Origin: Romanomermis culicivorax
Lineage: Eukaryota > Nematoda > Enoplea > Mermithida > Mermithidae
Direction of reading: 5' to 3'
Assembly (NCBI GenBank): GCA_963922205.1
Contig: CAWUHX010000210.1
Span: 434,001-498,000, forward strand
Length of the DNA stretch: 64,000 nucleotides
This document shows positions 59,757 through 64,000 of the stretch, piece by piece. The notes beneath the pieces were generated by a model that worked only from the letters and a program-made list of their open reading frames with translations, was not told the origin of the DNA and searched no databases. Both the position numbers and the translations under genes were made by a program. Position 1 is the first letter of the stretch; each line of letters starts with the position of its first letter.

Positions 59757-62700
59757 ATACTTACCAGAAAATGCCCCGATGGGCAGAAAAAAGAAGAATA
59801 TACTTGCTTCGATAGTTGCCATGCCAGAAAAACAAGTGGACTAGATTTTTGAGGACTTGGGTTAAAGTTGGGAAAAATACACTTTCTCTATATTGGAGAT
59901 TCATTCTTTCTCAAAAAAAATTTATATGTCTGTGAGGAAGTATATTCTGCAGCATTTTGTCCTTCCCCTGGCATCAACTACAGTAAAACTTTCCTATATG
60001 AAAATTATATGCACGTGATTTCAAATGTAAAGAAATGGTAAACCAATGGCATTCTAACTCCCGACCAAATCAAAACTCCTGCCTCTGACACTAGCTGAAA
60101 AATAGTGAGAGAGGCATATTATAGTCATTTTCAGAACTATAAAGAAACCTGGGGTTGGTTGCACTAAGCTAACATGACGATAATCTCAACATCGGGATTA
60201 AATAGATGATTCCGAGGTTGAGCTAATCGCAATGTCCAAATTAATCTCTTCCAGTGCACAAACAACACTCACTTTAGGATTAAATAATACTGATGTTTGA
60301 GTTCGAGTTTGGGAATCACAGAAATATTTATATTTATTTGCTTTGGAGATAAGAAAATTATGCGAAAATGTTAGCGCAACCCAACAGCTCGAGCTCGGGT
60401 TGCCCTCGAGCTGGACATTGAGCACGTTATAATCCTGATGACATTCAAATTATAGTAAATTTGGGATCCAACCGAGTCGCCTTTTTGTTCGAGATTACCT
60501 TGAGCTCGAGATCAGACCTTTTTAGTGCAATTGGGCCTTGGTTACAGTCATTGGGCACCGATCTGCAATGGGAGAACAGGGTAAAGCATACAAAAATGCT
60601 CCTGATTCAACCACGCCTATATTAGGGGTGTGCACCAAATCCCATATGCGGTTCTCCCTGACTCTACTGGCACTCCCATGGCCACGGCAACGGTACGACT
60701 TTTTTGAGTGCAGGATGGGAGTGACAGGGATGGGTGAAATTGCTTCCCCTCTGCAATCTCGCAAAAAGCGCTCTTTCTGCAATTTCAGTTTAAACCGTGA
60801 TGCTATTTCGTTGAATAGTTAAATAAAAGAGAATAAATTTGTTTATAGCTTGTAATCAGTAGAACATACGGAGTGAATTCTATAGGATGTGTTATATGAA
60901 ATGACTGAACGAAACGTGTCTTGCACAATCGATTTAGTTATTCGAAGACTTGCTGTAGTTTTTTTTCTAAAAAAGCTGAGTGGGCTTTTATGTGCAACTT
61001 TCCCACAGTTGATTCCTTTTGTTGACACCAAATTCAGTAAAAAAGTTTAACACAGTTGGAAGCATGCATGTGTGAGGGGGACATGAGGGTACAAACTACC
61101 CCAAAGGTTTTGAAACCGGAAAATTTGTTATGAAAAAAATTTTTGGTCAACTTTTTTTTGAATTTTTTGTCTCGAAAAACGTCAAAAAACTAAGGTCCAT
61201 CCCTGTACCCTCCTAAAAATTTCAGAAATGCGCATGTTTGGTGGGAACGTGTGTTGTTGCACTCAACTGCAGAATATACGTTTTCCCAGACATGGGAAAT
61301 TTTTTTGAGAAAGAATGAAAATCCGATATAAAGAAAGTGAATTTTTTCCAACTTTAACCGAAAAAATCTATAGTCTGTTTTTTATAAAATGTTTCCAAAT
61401 AGAAAAGTGACACAAATCAGTACTGCCGTCAAAATCGTTTACATAGGGCTGTTACTGTAAAATTTTTTATCCGAAAAATTATTAAGGGTAAGGTCAATAC
61501 GCTCACAAATTTTCAGTCCTATACAATATATCGTTTATCAGAATATCATAAAAGTGTGAAATACTACTTGCTTTCCACTTCCATTATTTCGAAGGATTTC
61601 AAAAAAAAATACTATAGTCCACTTGTTTTTTTAGCATGGCAACTATCGAAGCAAGTATATTCTTCTTTTTCCTGCCCATCAGGGCATTTTCTAATAAACT
61701 AGTTCACCTATTTTCAGTGGGCATCAACCATGCACGAAAACCTTCATAGAAGCACAAAAACAATTTTTTTCTCAGTACCGGTAAAGGTAAAAGATGTGTA
61801 AACCGCATAGTACCTAAAACACGTTGTAAACAGACTGAAAAGTGACCATGTCAACCCATGGTCTAGAACCCCTTAACCCAAAAAATCGCAGGAATACCTT
61901 TGTTTAAACAAATGACAATTTTTTTGTGTAAACTGACTGCATCCATTGAATTCCCCATGGACAGAAACATCTACCCTCAAAAATCACAGAAATACATTTT
62001 TTTACACTCAATATAATTTTGTGCGTAAAGTGATCACAGTAATCAAATTCCCGGTGATGGAAAACCTCCTCCGAAGAAAAAATTACACCTGGGATAATTT
62101 TTGGCATAAAGTGATCGCATTCCTTAAATTTATCATGATCGAAAACCCCTTTCTCAAAACAATGACGAAAATAGGCTTGGTGACATCCGACATAATTTTT
62201 TTTTGTAAGGTCATTCATCAAATTCCCCGTGGTGGAAAACCCCTTCCACCAAAAAATTATGGAAATTCGCTTGTTTGCACCTGGTATAATTGTTTTATGT
62301 AAAGTGACCACATCCATTGAATTCTATGCTGTCGAAAACTCCCTCCACTAAAAAATCACGGAAATACGCTTGTTTACACCCGGCATATTTTTTTGGGTAA
62401 AGTGACTGCATCCATCGAATTCCCAATGGTCGAAAACCCTTACAGCCCCAAAATCCCAATAAGGGTATCGGTTTAATTGAAACTGCAAAAAACTGGTAGT
62501 GCATTATTCTGCAAAAAAATATTTTTTGAAGCCGTAAGTATTATATAGCAAAATTGGGGAATTTTGCGTTTCCCGGGACTTTGGACCACGATATAACTGA
62601 ATTGAGGCCATATTTAAAAAAAATAAAAAATCTCATTTGAGATTGCACCCCCAAGATGCTTAGGCCGAAGTATGGAGCTTGGATACGCCACAAACATTGT

Positions 62701-62876
62701 GGTGCATGGTGGGACTGGGGGCCCTTAAAAAGTGCGTTTTTTGCATGTTTTGGGGCCCGACCGAGCACCACTTGCAGATAGAGGCGAAATGACAATAGGC
62801 ACTGCATAGTTTGCCCTTGTGCCTGAAATTATGCAAAAAATCTAAAGGTTCTACCTCTTACCGTTTCGGCTCTAGG
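59757..62876 (-). mobile_element. Helitron-like family copy, both ends eroded
   Basis: The 3' end is degenerate (CTTACCAGAAAATGCCCCGAT, hairpin partly kept, CTAG lost). The 1.6-kb module follows, then the inverted 3'-end copy at 61672-61704 ending CTAGTT, the linker, the minisatellite (61880-62450) and the conserved 5' part up to CGGCTCTAGGGTGG. There a GT-type microsatellite replaces the last ~70 bp including the 5' terminus. Confidence 0.68.
61880..62450. repeat. Minisatellite, ~98-bp unit, in Helitron-like copy
   Basis: About six units with GTAAAGTGAYCGCATTC and CCCGTGGTGGAAAACCCCTT words, several internally shortened. Confidence 0.75.
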
Positions 62877-62951
62877 GTGGTGCGTGCGTGCGTGCGTGCG
62901 TGCGTGCGTTCGTGCGTGCGTGTGTGCGTGCGTTCGTACGTGCGTGCGTGC

Positions 62952-62989
<38 letters not shown>

Positions 62990-62991
62990 TA
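62877..62991. repeat. Microsatellite (GTGC)n passing into (GT)n
   Basis: Repeated GTGC tetranucleotides with occasional GTTC, followed by (TG)n. It begins exactly where the Helitron-like copy loses its 5' end. Confidence 0.95.
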
Positions 62992-63019
62992 ACAAACAAA
63001 AATTATTTTTTCATTTTTA

Positions 63020-63545
63020 GACATGTTATAACATACTGACTGTTATAACATGGTCCTATGTTATATGATACAAAAAACTTTTTGGTTGTTATTTTTCGAC
63101 ATGTTATAACATATTGACATGTTAAACATAGTCCTGGGTTATAACATACAAAAAAATTTTTTTTTCATTTTTTGACATGTTATAACATAGGCCTATGTTA
63201 TAACATATCCCATGTCATTTTATACCCAATGTTTAACATATACAGTGTTATAAGATATACTATGTTATAACATATCATATGTTATAACATATCATATGTT
63301 ATAACATATCATATGTAATAACATATCATATGTTATAACATATTAAGACGTAGGCATGTTATAACATAGATGGTAAAACAGAGTATGTTATAAAATGAGG
63401 CATGTTATAACATGAGGTATGTTATAACATCAGAAGCTCTGTTATAACACAATATATGTTATCGCAAAGTGTATGTTATAACATGGGGAGGTAGGTTATA
63501 ATACAGGGTATGTTATAACATGGGGAGGTATATTATAACATGGGG
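63020..63545. repeat. Array of the 12-bp palindrome ATGTTATAACAT
   Basis: More than twenty perfect or near-perfect copies of the self-complementary word ATGTTATAACAT in about 525 bp. Spacing varies but becomes a regular ~15 bp at 63250-63350 (CATATGTTATAA..). The array could extrude hairpins or cruciforms. No coding capacity. Confidence 0.95.
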
Positions 63546-63554
63546 TGTTTTATG

Positions 63555-63873
63555 AAGCCCCTTTCATACTTCTGCTTGTTGCCCAGCAAGCATGCTCACT
63601 GAGCATGCTCAGCAGTCTTCATCCAGAAGCAGAATACCGAGCACGAAAAATTTGCTCGTCGAGCATGCTCGGGGTAGTAGATCATTTTTCTACTCCTCCA
63701 AGCATGCCCGGCGAGCAACACACATTATAAGAATAGGCATGTCCCAGACTGGGCTAATTTATCGAAAATTGAGCAATGCGCGCACGACCAATGCGAAGTT
63801 TTTTGCATTTTGATTCGTCGGTGGTATGGATGTATCAGGCCAGAGATGATCAGGCTGGTTAGACAGTAAAGAT
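63555..63873. mobile_element. MITE-like GCTCG-palindrome element, second copy
   Basis: Matches 3004-3400 from the AAGCCC..TTCATACTTCTGC end through GAGCATGCTC words, the GGGTAGTAG..CTACTCCTCC hairpin, ACTGGGCTAATTTATC and AATGCGCGCACGA to GGCCAGAGA and CAGTAAAGAT. It has fewer palindromic words than the first copy. Confidence 0.55.
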
Positions 63874-64000
63874 ATGTCGGATCACAGGTCGAGTCAGAGA
63901 CCTCTAGCAAACCAAGTCAAGTGCCAAAAAAATATGTTCAGTTCATAAAGTGTGGCACAAGCACATACTCCCCATGTTGCATGCTTGTTTATTATTTAGT
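63874..64000. other. Window edge, nothing recognised
   Basis: Short AT-rich sequence reaching the end of the window. Confidence 0.5.

Noticed and set aside
62811..63020. 69-codon frame of Arg/Val/Cys repeats
   Set aside because: It is a translation of the (GTGC)n/(GT)n microsatellite.

Overview
This is a 64 kb stretch of AT-rich animal (probably invertebrate) chromosome built almost entirely from nested mobile elements. The evidence is a spliced-looking host gene start, two Ty3/gypsy LTR retrotransposons, a PHD/RRM-type LINE, Helitron-like elements and several MITE-like palindromic elements. No bacterial or organellar gene, rRNA, tRNA or CRISPR array was recognised. The species cannot be named from the sequence.

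Layout. 0.45-1.56 kb: a foldback element just upstream of a candidate host gene whose first coding exon (1684-1931) and a phase-compatible second exon (6441-6637) encode a single-pass membrane protein I do not recognise. 2.9-5.0, 7.26-10.73, 25.54-41.72, 44.55-47.92, 52.29-55.51 and 59.76-62.88 kb: six copies of one non-autonomous Helitron-like family. Its 5' end is TC, its 3' end is CTAG after a small hairpin, and it inserts between A and T. Each well-preserved copy carries a ~98-bp minisatellite and an inverted internal duplicate of its own 3' end. 12.2-14.2 kb (minus) and 42.0-43.9 kb (plus): two decayed copies of another gypsy element.

15.23-24.86 kb: a young, apparently intact Ty3/gypsy element. 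It has 790-bp LTRs differing at two sites by eye, a TTTA target duplication, one 2009-codon gag-pol frame with every catalytic residue present, and a 2-kb non-coding 3' spacer. 28.56-41.61 kb: an older 13-kb gypsy element inserted into a Helitron copy, with 476-bp LTRs (about 15 differences) and a TGAA duplication. Its pol has frameshifts and two stops, and the reverse transcriptase is missing. Downstream of pol is a long third gene, now broken, that begins with a DEDDy 3'-5' exonuclease domain and ends in an RGG-rich tail. This is the most unusual coding content in the window. 55.51-58.70 kb (continuing at 52.19-52.29 kb): a decayed LINE on the minus strand, split cleanly by a Helitron. 62.9-63.9 kb: a GT-type microsatellite, a dense array of the 12-bp palindrome ATGTTATAACAT and a GCTCG-palindrome element.

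Order of events that can be read: the LINE predates its Helitron, and a Helitron predates the 13-kb gypsy element. The 9.6-kb gypsy element is the only autonomous-looking element and, by LTR identity, the younger of the two gypsy insertions.
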